NCBI RefSeq assembly: GCF_902499075.1
Contig: NZ_CABVPP010000001.1
Span: 248,001 to 312,000 of the forward strand
Reading direction: 5' to 3'
Source: Burkholderia pseudomultivorans
GTDB lineage: Bacteria; Pseudomonadota; Gammaproteobacteria; Burkholderiales; Burkholderiaceae
Length of the DNA: 64,000 bases
This document shows, in pieces, positions 53,977 through 62,879 of this stretch; positions within the stretch are counted from its first letter, which is position 1; each line of letters starts with the position of its first letter. Both the position numbers and the translations under genes were made by a program. The notes below the pieces were generated by a model. The model did no database searches and was not told the DNA's origin. It saw only the letters and a program-made list of their open reading frames with translations.

Positions 53977-53998
53977 ACGGACCGGCGCGCCGGTCCGT
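53977..53998. terminator. 22-bp perfect palindrome between converging genes
   Basis: The arms ACGGACCGGCG and CGCCGGTCCGT abut with no loop, starting 15 bp after the frameshifted dioxygenase stop and 36 bp before the converging peptide-binding protein stop. It can fold as a hairpin on either strand, so a bidirectional terminator is likely. Confidence 0.55.
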
Positions 53999-54034
53999 CG
54001 TCGTCAGCCCATCGATACATCGAACCGCTGCGCT

Positions 54035-55696
54035 TCAATCGAGCCACACGCCGTCGAACCGATGGCCGCCGAGCGGCGAAAACGCGAGCCCGTGCACGCG
54101 CTTCGACACCGGCAGCGACACGATCGACGTCGCGATCGGCGTGAACGGCACCTGATCCTTGAACACGACCTGCGCCTGCTCGTACAGCGCCGTGCGCTTC
54201 GCGACGTCGGCATTCGTGCGCGCCGCGTCGACGAGCCGCTCGAAATCGGCGTTGCACCACTTCGCGAGATTGCTGCCGTGCACCGCGTCGCAGCCGAGCA
54301 GCGCGCCGAGCCAGTTGTCGGGATCGCCGTTGTCGCCCGACCAGCCGTACAGGATCGCGTCGTGCTGGCCGTCCTGCTTCGAGCGCCGGTTGTATTCGCC
54401 CCATTCGTAGCTGACGATCTTCGCGCGCACGCCGATCTTCGCCCAGTCCTGCTGGATCAGTTGCGCCATCAGCTGCGCGTTCGGGTTGTACGGACGCTGC
54501 ACGGGCATCGCCCACAGCGTCAGCTCGAAGCCGTTCGGGAACCCCGCGCGCGCCAGCAGCGCCTTCGCGGCGGCCGGATCGTGCGGCGCATCCTTCAGGC
54601 GCGGGTTGTACGACCATTGCGCCGGCGGCATCGGGTTCGTCGCGATCGTCGCGTCGCCGTTGAAGACCGTTTTCAGGATCGCGGCCTTGTCGATCGCGAT
54701 GTCGAGCGCGCGCCGCACGTCGACGCGATCGAGCGGCGGATGCTGCGTGTTGTACGCGACGAAGCCGACGTTGAACCCCATCGCCGAAAACAGCGTGAGC
54801 GACGGGTTGCGCCGCACCGTGTCGAGATCGGTCGGGCGCGGGAACACCGACACCTGACACTCGCCGCCGGTCAGCTTGTGCAGGCGCGTCGCCGGGTCGG
54901 GCGTGATCGAGAACACCAGATGCGCGAGCTTCACGTCGTCGGGCTTCCAGTAGTCGGGATTCGCGTCGTAGCGGATCACCGCGTCCTTCTGGTATGCGCG
55001 CAACTGGAACGGGCCCGTGCCGACCGGGAACTGGTTGATGTCGGCCTCGCGATGGCGCGCGGCCAGCTGCGACGCATACTCGGCCGACAGGATCGACGCG
55101 AAGGCCATCGCGAGATTGCGCACGAACACGACGTCGGGCGCTTTCAGCGCGAAGCGCACCGTATAGTCGTCGACCTTTTCGATGCGCTCGATATTGCGGT
55201 CGAAGCCGAGGTCGCTGAAGTACGGGAAGCTGACCGGGTAAGCCTTGCGGAACGGATCGTCGCGATCGAGCATCCGGCGGAACGTGAAGACCACGTCGTC
55301 GGCCTGGAACGGGCGGGTCGGCTTGAACCATGCGGTCGTCTGGAATTTCACGCCGCGCCGCAGGTGGAACGTGTAGATGCGCTGGTCGGCCGACACGTCC
55401 CAACTGGTCGCCAGGCCCGGCTCGAGATCGAGCGTGCCGCGCCGGAACTGCACGAGTTCGTTGTAGATCGTATGCGTACTCGCGTCGAAATCGGTGCTGG
55501 TCGTGTGCTGGCCGGGATCGAAACCGGCCGGGCTGCCTTCGCTGCAGAACACGAGCGTGCTGCCGGCCGGTGCGGCAAGCGCATGCGACGCGGCCCCGGC
55601 CAGCATCAGCGACGCGGCGATGCAGCGAAGCGCGCTCGCGAACGGCGACGCGTTGCGCGCGCGACGCGCGGCGGGCGGGATCAAGCGGATTTTCAT
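54035..55696 (-). CDS. peptide/nickel-type ABC substrate-binding protein (DppA/SBP5 family), orphan
   Basis: A 553-residue periplasmic binding protein. It has a Sec signal (FASALRCIAASLMLAGAASHALA), then the family-5 start LVFCSEGSPAGFDPGQHTTS and the conserved IYNELVQFRRGTLDLEPGLA. LYGWSGDNGDPDNWLGALLG is characteristic of dipeptide/heme-binding DppA. It binds dipeptides, possibly heme or other ligands. No permease or ATPase genes are adjacent, so it must use a transporter encoded elsewhere. The ATG at 55696 starts the signal peptide; RBS weak. The frame remains open for 87 more codons upstream. Confidence 0.9.
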   Translation of the reverse strand: MKIRLIPPAARRARNASPFASALRCIAASLMLAGAASHALAAPAGSTLVFCSEGSPAGFDPGQHTTSTDFDASTHTIYNELVQFRRGTLDLEPGLATSWDVSADQRIYTFHLRRGVKFQTTAWFKPTRPFQADDVVFTFRRMLDRDDPFRKAYPVSFPYFSDLGFDRNIERIEKVDDYTVRFALKAPDVVFVRNLAMAFASILSAEYASQLAARHREADINQFPVGTGPFQLRAYQKDAVIRYDANPDYWKPDDVKLAHLVFSITPDPATRLHKLTGGECQVSVFPRPTDLDTVRRNPSLTLFSAMGFNVGFVAYNTQHPPLDRVDVRRALDIAIDKAAILKTVFNGDATIATNPMPPAQWSYNPRLKDAPHDPAAAKALLARAGFPNGFELTLWAMPVQRPYNPNAQLMAQLIQQDWAKIGVRAKIVSYEWGEYNRRSKQDGQHDAILYGWSGDNGDPDNWLGALLGCDAVHGSNLAKWCNADFERLVDAARTNADVAKRTALYEQAQVVFKDQVPFTPIATSIVSLPVSKRVHGLAFSPLGGHRFDGVWLD

Positions 55697-55980
55697 GGCG
55701 ATAGAAAGGGATGGATGGCGGTCATACGAATGAAGACGGACGATCTTCGCGCCTGTCCCGCCGATCGCGAACCAATCGATTCGGTATTGCTTATCGCCAT
55801 CGCTGCATCCCGGCGCCGCCGCGCAAAAACGTCCGCGCAAGCGTCGGGGCAGACCCGCCGTCATCCGGCCCCGTGCAGGTTCCGCGGAATCGGCGCATCG
55901 TATCGGTTGGCTGACCGGACGCCGGCGCACGCGCGCCGGGATCCGCCGCCTGCGCACCGCCCATACCAGGAGGACACACG

Positions 55981-56388
55981 ATGCCTGACAGCCCCGATAC
56001 GCAATCGCGCCCCGTGAAGACGCCGGGCCCCGACCATCCGATCACGGTCTCGCCGCATCCGTCGCGGGTGGTCGTCACCGTGGCCGGCCGGGTCGTCGCC
56101 GATACGCAGCGTGCGCTGGCGCTGCGCGAGGCCACCTACCCGGCCGTGCTGTACATTCCGCGCGAGGACGCCGACATGACGCTGCTGCAACGCACCGACC
56201 ATGCGACGTACTGCCCGTACAAGGGCGACTGCGCGTACTACTCGATCCCGGCCGGCGGCGAGCGCGCGGTCAATGCGGTGTGGACGTACGAACGTCCGTA
56301 TCCGGCCGTCGAAGCGATTCGCGGACACCTCGCGTTCTATCCCGATCGCGTCGATTCGATCGTCGACAGCGCGGCCGACCCGGATTGA
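55981..56388 (+). CDS. DUF427 family protein
   Basis: A 135-residue small protein of the DUF427 family: RVVVTVAGRVVADTQRALAL, YIPREDADMTLL, then TYCPYKGDCAYYSI and AVWTYERPYPAVEAIRGHLA. The fold is beta-rich and its function is not established. An AGGAGGA site precedes the ATG. It stands alone. The 248 bp after it contain no recognisable gene. Confidence 0.9.
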   Translation: MPDSPDTQSRPVKTPGPDHPITVSPHPSRVVVTVAGRVVADTQRALALREATYPAVLYIPREDADMTLLQRTDHATYCPYKGDCAYYSIPAGGERAVNAVWTYERPYPAVEAIRGHLAFYPDRVDSIVDSAADPD

Positions 56389-56636
56389 GCGTCCGCGGCA
56401 TCCTGCCGGCCCCGCCGCCGCAGTGATGCGACGCGCATCGCACGGGCCGCTTCCGTACTGCGCCGCGGCTGATTTGCATATGCGGATTCGTTGGTTGGCC
56501 GCCGGCCCGCGCCGACGTATCGTGCGGAGTCCGGCAGGGACCGTCCCGTTGCGCGCATCGCCCGCATCCGGCCCCGCCGTGCGCCGACCGCGCCGCATTC
56601 CGCGCGCGGCCCGCTTTCCGCACGCAGGACGCTTCA

Positions 56637-57629
56637 ATGAACGACACAACGACACCGGCGAACCCGCGTCGCCGCCAGTGGCTGCAACACACGGCCGCCG
56701 GGCTCGCCGGCCTCGCGCTCGGGCCGCTCGCGAACCTGCCCGCACACGCGCAGGGCAGCGGCACACGGCTGCGCGTGGGCTTCCAGAAATACGGCAACTT
56801 CGTCGTGCTCAAGGCGCGCGGCACGCTCGAGAAGCGGCTCGCGAGCCAGGGCGTCGCCGTGCAGTGGCTCGAGTTTCCGGCCGGCCCGCAATTGCTCGAA
56901 GGGCTGAATGCCGGCGCGGTCGACGTCGGCACGGTCGGCGAGACGCCGCCGATCTTCGCGCAGGCGGCCGGCGTCGATTTCGTCTACATCGGCAACGAGC
57001 CGCCGGCCCCGCAAGGCGAGGCGATCGTCGTGCTGCCCGATTCGCCGATCCGCACGGTCGCGCAGCTGCGCGGCAAGAAAGTCGCGTTCAACAAGGGCTC
57101 GAACGTCCACTACCTGCTCGTGAAGGCGCTGCAGCACGCGGGCCTCACGTATGCCGACATCCAGCCGATCTACCTGACGCCCGCCGACGCGCGCGCCGCG
57201 TTCGTCCAGCGCAGCGTCGACGCGTGGGTGATCTGGGATCCGTATCTGGCGGCCGCCGAGCGGCAGCTCGGCGCGCGCGTGGTGGCGAACGGCGAAGGGC
57301 TCGTGCGCAATACCCAGTACTACCTCGCGGCGCGCAAGTATGCGTCCGCGCAGCCGCAGGTGCTGCGCGCGCTGCTCGACGAAGTCGATGCGGTCGACCG
57401 CTGGGGGCGCGACCACATTCCCGAGGTCGCCGCGCAACTGTCGCCGCTCGTCGGTCTCGACGCGCCGACGCTCGAAGTCGCGCTCAAGCGCACCGGCTAC
57501 GGCGTGCAGCCGATCGCCGATGCGACGATCGCCTATCAGCAGAACATCGCCGACGCGTTCAGCACGTTGAAGCTGATTCCCGGCAAGGTCACGGTCGCCG
57601 ACGCGCGCTGGCACACGACGCCCGCATGA
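56637..57629 (+). CDS. aliphatic sulfonate ABC transporter substrate-binding protein (stand-alone)
   Basis: A 330-residue periplasmic protein of the SsuA family with a Tat signal (PRRRQWLQHTAAGLAGLALG). The mature start LRVGFQKYGNFVVLKARGTL and QKYG/SNVHYL segments are typical of SsuA. FVQRSVDAWVIWDPYLAAAE is the ligand-proximal region. AGGA lies upstream of the ATG. No permease or ATPase adjoins it; it may deliver a second substrate to the transporter at 49-51.7 kb. It is the third such binding protein within 10 kb. Confidence 0.9.
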   Translation: MNDTTTPANPRRRQWLQHTAAGLAGLALGPLANLPAHAQGSGTRLRVGFQKYGNFVVLKARGTLEKRLASQGVAVQWLEFPAGPQLLEGLNAGAVDVGTVGETPPIFAQAAGVDFVYIGNEPPAPQGEAIVVLPDSPIRTVAQLRGKKVAFNKGSNVHYLLVKALQHAGLTYADIQPIYLTPADARAAFVQRSVDAWVIWDPYLAAAERQLGARVVANGEGLVRNTQYYLAARKYASAQPQVLRALLDEVDAVDRWGRDHIPEVAAQLSPLVGLDAPTLEVALKRTGYGVQPIADATIAYQQNIADAFSTLKLIPGKVTVADARWHTTPA

Positions 57630-57657
57630 CGCGGCGCGACGCACTGGACCGATGCCG

Positions 57658-58239
57658 TTATCGTGACGGCGTCGCGCCGATCCGCTTCCACTCGTCGTAG
57701 TCGGTGACGAGGCCCGCTTCGTCGACCGCAATATCGGCCGCGTAGGTACCGCTCTCGTAGCGATACACGCGCTCCGCCGTTCGCGTATAGCGCTGCTCGC
57801 CGCGCAAGACGTCGAAGTCCGGGAAGCGCAGCCATGCAGTCCGGATGGCGGCCGACTCGCCGATACGCAGCCCGAGCCGCCGGATCGGCAGCGTATTGGT
57901 CGACGGGCTGAAGCCGAGATCGACGTCGGTCGCGCCGTCGAGAGACGGTGCGTCGATCCCCTGGATCGTCCACCGTCCGTTGTCGCATGCGATATCCAGC
58001 TGCTGCGGCGCCGCGCCGAGCCAGCGCGTCACGCGCGCGGCACGCGTCAGCCAGTCGGCGCCGCACGCGATCGCATAGTCGATGCGAAACGGCGTACCGT
58101 CGATCGCGCCCGCGACCGAACCCGACAGGTCGATCCCGGCGGGCGTCTCGACGAGCCGGCACCATTCGGCCGCCTGCCACGTCTGCACGATCTGCCACGC
58201 GACGCATCGCGTGCGCGCCGGTTCGTTCGCGTGCGTCAT
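57658..58239 (-). CDS. putative glycolipid-binding protein (DUF1089-like)
   Basis: A 193-residue protein that I recognise as the putative glycolipid-binding family (formerly DUF1089): VAWQIVQTWQAAEWCRLVET at the start, then DGRWTIQGIDAP-type and GFSPSTNTLPIRRLGLRIGE segments. It is predicted to be beta-rich and cytoplasmic. GGGAGA precedes the ATG. It converges with the sulfonate-binding protein gene, 28 bp between stops. The biological role is unknown. Confidence 0.78.
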   Translation of the reverse strand: MTHANEPARTRCVAWQIVQTWQAAEWCRLVETPAGIDLSGSVAGAIDGTPFRIDYAIACGADWLTRAARVTRWLGAAPQQLDIACDNGRWTIQGIDAPSLDGATDVDLGFSPSTNTLPIRRLGLRIGESAAIRTAWLRFPDFDVLRGEQRYTRTAERVYRYESGTYAADIAVDEAGLVTDYDEWKRIGATPSR

Positions 58240-58462
58240 GTTGTCGTCTCCCGTTTGCCGATTGCGGTCGATCGGCGTGTGCGCGTCGCGCTGCCGCGTC
58301 GATCGAATGCAAAAACGGATTGTCGCTCATGGCGCCGGCAGGACGTGCGGTTTCGACGACGAATCGTCGGTCGGGCCGGCCTGCACGGTGCATCCGCGCC
58401 GGCCTCCACAGGAACGTGCGCAACCCCGTTCGCACACGCCGATCTCGAAAGCGGAACACACG

Positions 58463-58642
58463 CCCGGCGGCACCATCCGCCTCGCATCGCCGCAATGCTT
58501 CGGCGAAGTCGTGATTCCGAAGGCGCCGATGCACATCCGCACGCTGTACCCGCAACTGCGCATCGATCTCGTGCTGAACGACAACATCGTCGACCTGCTG
58601 AAAAAGGAACTGCCCGCGCTGTTGCAGAAACCGGCGCGCTAA
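58463..58642 (+). pseudogene. LysR-family regulator fragment
   Basis: The plus strand reads GGTIRLASPQCFGEVVIPKA and then YPQLRIDLVLNDNIVDLLKK. This is the start of a LysR effector-binding domain (compare G-x-LR-x-SAP...FG...P...P-x-L-x-DLVLND-x-x-VDL). There is no helix-turn-helix upstream, and after VDLLKKE the sequence stops within ten residues. It is a decayed internal fragment of a regulator gene. The surrounding stretch 58240-58663 holds nothing else recognisable. Confidence 0.65.
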
Positions 58643-58663
58643 CGACGGCCGGCCCCCCCGTCG

Positions 58664-60049
58664 TCACGCCTGCAGCGACTTCCCGGGCTCCTTCGCGTGC
58701 GCGTCGACTTCCATCTGATAGAAACGCGCGCTGACGAAGCCGAACAGCGTCCAGCCCGCGAACACGCACAGGCCGCCGAGCATCAGCGCCTGCTCGCCGG
58801 AGCTGAACAGCGCATAGAAGCTGTACGCGGTCGCCACCATCGCGATCACGTTGGTCACCAGCGCCTTGGCCGGCGGCACGTTCGCGATCTTCTGGATCGT
58901 GATCAGCGCGGCCATCGACATCACGTAGGGCACCAGGTTCGTCACGACCGCGAGATCGACGATCTTCTGGAACTGGCTGCTCAGTTCCGGGCTGATCGTC
59001 ATCAGCGCGAGCGCGACCTGCGCGGCGAGCAGGATCACCATCCCCACGATCGGCGTGCCGGTGCGCGTCGCGCGTGCGAATACCGGCAGGAAATAGCCGA
59101 CGTCCGCCGAGCTCTTGAATACCTGCGCGACCGTGAACTGCCAGCCGAGCAGCGAGCCGATGCACGCGATCACCATCAGCGCGGTAACGATCGTGCCGAC
59201 CGTCGGCGTGAACATCGTCGCGAATGCGATGCCGAACGGCGCATTCGACTTCGCGAGAATCGCATTGGGCACGATGCCCGCGATCACGTTGGTCGACACG
59301 ATGTAGAACACCGCCGATGCGATCGTGCCGCCGAGCACGGCGATCGGCACGTTGCGCTCCGGATTCTCGACGGCGTCCGAGTTCGCGCACGCCGATTCGA
59401 GCCCGAGAAACGCCCACAGCGTCACCGCGATCGAACTGCCGACCGCCGGCCCGAACGGCAGGTTCTGCGGATTCCATGCGGCGCCCCACGTGGCGGCGCT
59501 GAACCAGAACCAGCCGATCAGCGACACGACGACGACCGGGATGATCACCCCCCACACGGTGACGGCGCCGATGCGGCCGGTGATGCGCGAGCCGCCGAAG
59601 TTCGCGACCGTCGTCAGCACCAGCAGGAAGATCGTCCACAGGCCCGTCTGCAGCGGCGTCAGCGTCGCGTTGAACAGCACGGTGCCGTAGCCGACCGCCG
59701 TGACGCCGATCGCGACGTTCGCGATCACGAGCGACAGCCCGTACGTGTAGTTCGCCATGTAGTTGCCGGCCTTGCCGAACGCGTATTCCGCATAGCCGCC
59801 CATCCCGCCCGGCTTGCGGCTCAGCATCCCGCAGCGCGCGAACGCATACGCGAGCGCGAGCGAGCCGCCGGCCGTGACGATCCACGACAGCAGCGAGATC
59901 GTGCCGACCTGCGCGAGCTTCGACGGCAGCAGGATGATGCCGGAGCCCATCATGTTGACCGCCGTGAGGATCGTCAGCTGCCAGACGTTCATCCGGTTCT
60001 TCGGCGCGGCCGCCGGGGCCGCATCGGACATGCGCGCTGCGTTTTCCAT
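58664..60049 (-). CDS. potE: putrescine-ornithine antiporter
   Basis: A 461-residue, 12-helix APC-superfamily exchanger very similar to E. coli PotE. Matching blocks include QLTILTAVNMMGSGIILLP, GGMGGYAEYAFGKAGNYMAN, LWAFLGLESACAN and SSADVGYF-type loops. It exchanges external ornithine for internal putrescine (or a similar amino acid/amine pair) across the inner membrane, supporting acid resistance or polyamine export. GAAGGA lies upstream of the ATG. It starts 41 bp after the Orn/Lys/Arg decarboxylase on the same strand, forming a decarboxylase-antiporter operon like speF-potE. Confidence 0.93.
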   Translation of the reverse strand: MENAARMSDAAPAAAPKNRMNVWQLTILTAVNMMGSGIILLPSKLAQVGTISLLSWIVTAGGSLALAYAFARCGMLSRKPGGMGGYAEYAFGKAGNYMANYTYGLSLVIANVAIGVTAVGYGTVLFNATLTPLQTGLWTIFLLVLTTVANFGGSRITGRIGAVTVWGVIIPVVVVSLIGWFWFSAATWGAAWNPQNLPFGPAVGSSIAVTLWAFLGLESACANSDAVENPERNVPIAVLGGTIASAVFYIVSTNVIAGIVPNAILAKSNAPFGIAFATMFTPTVGTIVTALMVIACIGSLLGWQFTVAQVFKSSADVGYFLPVFARATRTGTPIVGMVILLAAQVALALMTISPELSSQFQKIVDLAVVTNLVPYVMSMAALITIQKIANVPPAKALVTNVIAMVATAYSFYALFSSGEQALMLGGLCVFAGWTLFGFVSARFYQMEVDAHAKEPGKSLQA

Positions 60050-60090
60050 GATGTCGATCCTTCGGGGTGAGGCCGTCGCCGGCCGGTCGA

Positions 60091-62391
60091 TCAGGCGGTC
60101 AGGCAGTACACGCGGTACGTGCCGTCCTCGACTTCCACGCCGTGCGTGTCGTGCGCGAATCCCGGGAAGCGCCGGTCGTACGCTTCGAGCGCCTTCAGAT
60201 AGCCGAGCACCGGGCCGCCGGCCGGCCCTGCGTCCTCGCCCGGCATCAGCAGCGGAATGCCCGGCGGATACGGCACGACGCCCGTCGCCACCGTGCGCCC
60301 CGCCAGTTCGTCGAGCGTGACCTGCTCGACACGGCCCTGCACCAGATGCTCGTATGCGCGCACCGGACTCATCTCGGGCCGCGGCAGGATCGAGAACGCC
60401 TCCGACATCAGCCGCGTCGTGCCGAGCTGCTCCATCGCCGCAAACATCGTGTCGGCGAGATCCTTCAGCCCCATGCCCGCATAGCGCGCGCCATGCTCCT
60501 TCACGAGCGACGGAATCGCGAGATCGAGCGGCAGGTTCGCGTCGTAGTCGCGCTTGAAATCGCACAGCGCGCTGACGAGCGAGCCCCACTTGCCCTTCGT
60601 GATGCCGATCGAGAACAGGAACAGGATCGTGAAATCGGTCGTCTTCTCGACCACGATGCCGCGCGCATCGAGATACGCGGTCACAACGCTCGCCGGAATC
60701 CCGACCGGCATCAGGCCGCCGGCCGGCGCGACGCCCGGTGTGACGATCGACACCTTGATCGGGTCGAGCATGCAGTAGCCGTCCTCGATGTTGCCGAACC
60801 CGTGCCACTGCGCGCCGGGCCGCAGCACCCAGCATGACGGATCGGTCGCGAGCAGTTCGGGCGGCGCATCGTGGAACGGCAGCGTGCGGCCGGTGCGCGT
60901 CTCGAGCACGGTATCGGGCTGCCAGCATTCGAAGAACCAGTCGCCCTTCGCCGCATACTCGCCGTTCATCCGCGCGATCATCTGCCGGAACGCGACGGCC
61001 TCCTCGATCGACTCGCGCGTCAGCGCTTCGCCGCCGGGGCCGTCCATCATCGCGGCCGCCACGTCGTTCGACGCGATGATCGCGTAGTTCGGCGACGTCG
61101 ACGCGTGCATCATGAACGTTTCGTTGAATTGACCATGCGGAATCGGCTTGCGTCCGTCGCGCACGTGGATGTACGACGCCTGCGACAGCGCGGTCAGCAG
61201 CTTGTGCGTCGACTGCGTCGCGAACACCGTGGGCCGGTCCGCATGATGGTCGCGCGGGTCGCCGTGCATCGCATGGCGGTCGCGATAGATCGGGTTGAAG
61301 CGCGCGTAGCCGTACCAGGCTTCGTCGAAGTGCAGCCGGTCGACGCTCGCGCCGAGCAGTTCCTCGACGCGCGTGACGTTGTAGCACAGGCCGTCGTACG
61401 TCGAATTGGTGACGATCGCGTGTTTCGGCTGGCGATCGGCGAGCCCGGCCGCGAGCGGATTCGACGCGATCGCGTCGCGGATCGCCGTCTGCGTGAGTCG
61501 CTCGGACGCGATCGGCCCGATGATCCCGTAGCGGTTGCGGGTCGGCACCAGGTAGGTCGGGATGGCGCCGGACATCGTCATCGCATGTTCGGCCGACTTG
61601 TGGCAGTTGCGGTCGCACAGCGCGATCTGGTCTCGGCTCACGCTTGCCATCAGGATGATGCGGTTCGACGTCGACGAGCCGTTCGTCACGTGATACGTGC
61701 GATGCGCGCCGAATACGCGCGCCGCGTAGCGCTCGCTGTCGCCGATCGGCCCCGAGTGATCGAGCAGCGAACCGAGTTCGCCGACCGAGATCGACAGGTC
61801 GGAGCGGAACAGCGATTCGCCGAAATATTCGAAGAACGCGCGGCCGACCGGCGACTTCAGGAAGCCCGTGCCGCCCGTGTGGCCGGGTGTGTGCCACGAG
61901 TATTCGTACACGCGCGAGAACCGCGCCAGTGCGCCGAACATCGGCGGCAGCACGGTCGAGCGATAGCGTTCGATCGCCGCGTGAATGCGTCCGCCGATGA
62001 AGTCCGGGGTGTCTTCGAGCAGCCACACGAAATCGTCGACCTGGCCCATCACGGCCGCCGGCACCGACGACGCGACGCTGCGGTCGGCCAGCAGGAAGAT
62101 CGGCACATTGCCGTTGCGCCGGCGGATTGCATCGACGACCGACTCGGAAGGCTCGTGGCCGTCCACGCCGAGATCCCAGTCGAGCAGCACGCACTGGATC
62201 GACGGGTCGGAGCGGATCAGCACGATCGCGTCGTCGGCGGACGTGGCCGTGAGCACGTCGATGTCGCGCTGCGCGAGTTCCGCGCTCAGCGTGCGGACCG
62301 CCCGCCCCGCCGCCGTTTCCTGCGAAATCTCGTCGTCGACCAGCAACGCGCGCATGCCGAGACGACGAATGCCACCGCCGGAGATGTTCAT
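60091..62391 (-). CDS. Orn/Lys/Arg decarboxylase (PLP fold type I, AdiA/LdcC-like)
   Basis: A 766-residue PLP enzyme. Residues 1 to about 130 are the receiver/flavodoxin-like wing domain (RALLVDDEISQETAAGRAVR, VLLDWDLG). The catalytic core includes WHTPGHTGGTGFLKSPVG and LHFDEAWYGYARF, with the PLP lysine K397 in ATQSTHKLLTALSQASYIHV. The STHKLL wording resembles arginine and lysine decarboxylases more than SpeC/SpeF. It decarboxylates a basic amino acid, consuming a proton; the adjacent potE points to ornithine, but the substrate is not certain. GAGGG precedes the ATG at 62391; an in-frame ATG at 62505 lacks an RBS. Confidence 0.92.
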   Translation of the reverse strand: MNISGGGIRRLGMRALLVDDEISQETAAGRAVRTLSAELAQRDIDVLTATSADDAIVLIRSDPSIQCVLLDWDLGVDGHEPSESVVDAIRRRNGNVPIFLLADRSVASSVPAAVMGQVDDFVWLLEDTPDFIGGRIHAAIERYRSTVLPPMFGALARFSRVYEYSWHTPGHTGGTGFLKSPVGRAFFEYFGESLFRSDLSISVGELGSLLDHSGPIGDSERYAARVFGAHRTYHVTNGSSTSNRIILMASVSRDQIALCDRNCHKSAEHAMTMSGAIPTYLVPTRNRYGIIGPIASERLTQTAIRDAIASNPLAAGLADRQPKHAIVTNSTYDGLCYNVTRVEELLGASVDRLHFDEAWYGYARFNPIYRDRHAMHGDPRDHHADRPTVFATQSTHKLLTALSQASYIHVRDGRKPIPHGQFNETFMMHASTSPNYAIIASNDVAAAMMDGPGGEALTRESIEEAVAFRQMIARMNGEYAAKGDWFFECWQPDTVLETRTGRTLPFHDAPPELLATDPSCWVLRPGAQWHGFGNIEDGYCMLDPIKVSIVTPGVAPAGGLMPVGIPASVVTAYLDARGIVVEKTTDFTILFLFSIGITKGKWGSLVSALCDFKRDYDANLPLDLAIPSLVKEHGARYAGMGLKDLADTMFAAMEQLGTTRLMSEAFSILPRPEMSPVRAYEHLVQGRVEQVTLDELAGRTVATGVVPYPPGIPLLMPGEDAGPAGGPVLGYLKALEAYDRRFPGFAHDTHGVEVEDGTYRVYCLTA

Positions 62392-62686
62392 GATGTTGCC
62401 CTCGCTGTTCCGATGCTTCGATTGGTCTGTTTCGTCCCACGAGCACGCGGACAGCCGACCACGGGCGCGACATGAGACGCTCGCCATTCCGGTTTGCTTT
62501 GCCATCCAATTCGGTGGCGACTATGCCATAGATGCCGGTCGATGAAAAGCAAGCGATTCGGATAAACCGTCGCCTGTTTTTAAACCGGCTTTCACGCGCC
62601 GTTCATTTTGATGTGCAATGCAGCATGCCATTTCACGTCGCGCCGGATCATTTTCATTCCGTAATGAAGCATGTATATCCGATCGA
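62392..62686. other. divergent decarboxylase control region, minus-strand side
   Basis: An unusually AT-rich stretch for this genome, with runs such as CTGTTTTTAAACC (about 62571-62583) and TCATTTTCATTCCG. It must hold the promoter of the Orn/Lys/Arg decarboxylase-potE operon. I could not pick a single convincing promoter or operator. Confidence 0.45.
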
Positions 62687-62715
62687 TTGAATTCGCGGGA
62701 TTTTGTTGCTACGAT
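62687..62715 (+). promoter_or_regulatory. sigma70-type promoter of the ornithine decarboxylase
   Basis: TTGAAT (62687-62692), exactly 17 bases, then TACGAT (62710-62715). Transcription would begin near 62722, giving a leader of about 150 nt before the GTG start of the decarboxylase. Confidence 0.5.
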
Positions 62716-62732
62716 CGGCTGCGCCGGGACGT

Positions 62733-62879
62733 ATGCGGCGCCGGCTTCGGCGCTGCGCGGCGCATTCCGGCCGATTCGGCATTCGCGGGAGCATTTTCAA
62801 GCGGCAACGGCGTCTGTCGGATTTGAAGCGCGCCGTTGCGACTCCCGTTTTCCTGACATTAACGGGAGAATTCGCGTGA
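62733..62879 (+). CDS. possible 48-codon Arg-rich leader peptide ahead of ornithine decarboxylase
   Basis: An ATG just inside the predicted transcript opens a 48-codon frame that starts MRRRLRRCAAHSGRFGIRG. It contains 11 Arg and ends at a TGA overlapping the GTG start of the ornithine decarboxylase (GTGA). A hairpin with 6-bp arms (62738-62743 / 62748-62753) covers codons 2-7. GGGA precedes the ATG but only three bases away. About 69% of third positions are G/C, lower than in the flanking genes, so it may be chance. The layout recalls E. coli speFL, an ornithine-sensing leader ORF upstream of speF. Confidence 0.35.
   Translation: MRRRLRRCAAHSGRFGIRGSIFKRQRRLSDLKRAVATPVFLTLTGEFA

Noticed and set aside
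54062-56017. A 651-codon plus-strand frame opposite the peptide-binding protein
   Set aside because: Antisense shadow; the minus strand encodes a clear DppA-family protein with signal peptide.
62392-62505. Longer 804-residue form of the Orn/Lys/Arg decarboxylase starting at 62505
   Set aside because: The extra 38 residues are unlike the family N-terminus and lack an RBS, whereas the ATG at 62391 has GAGGG and starts the wing domain.
62664-62690. An eight-codon ORF (MKHVYPID) upstream of the ornithine decarboxylase
   Set aside because: It overlaps the predicted -35 box, so it would not be transcribed from that promoter, and has no RBS.
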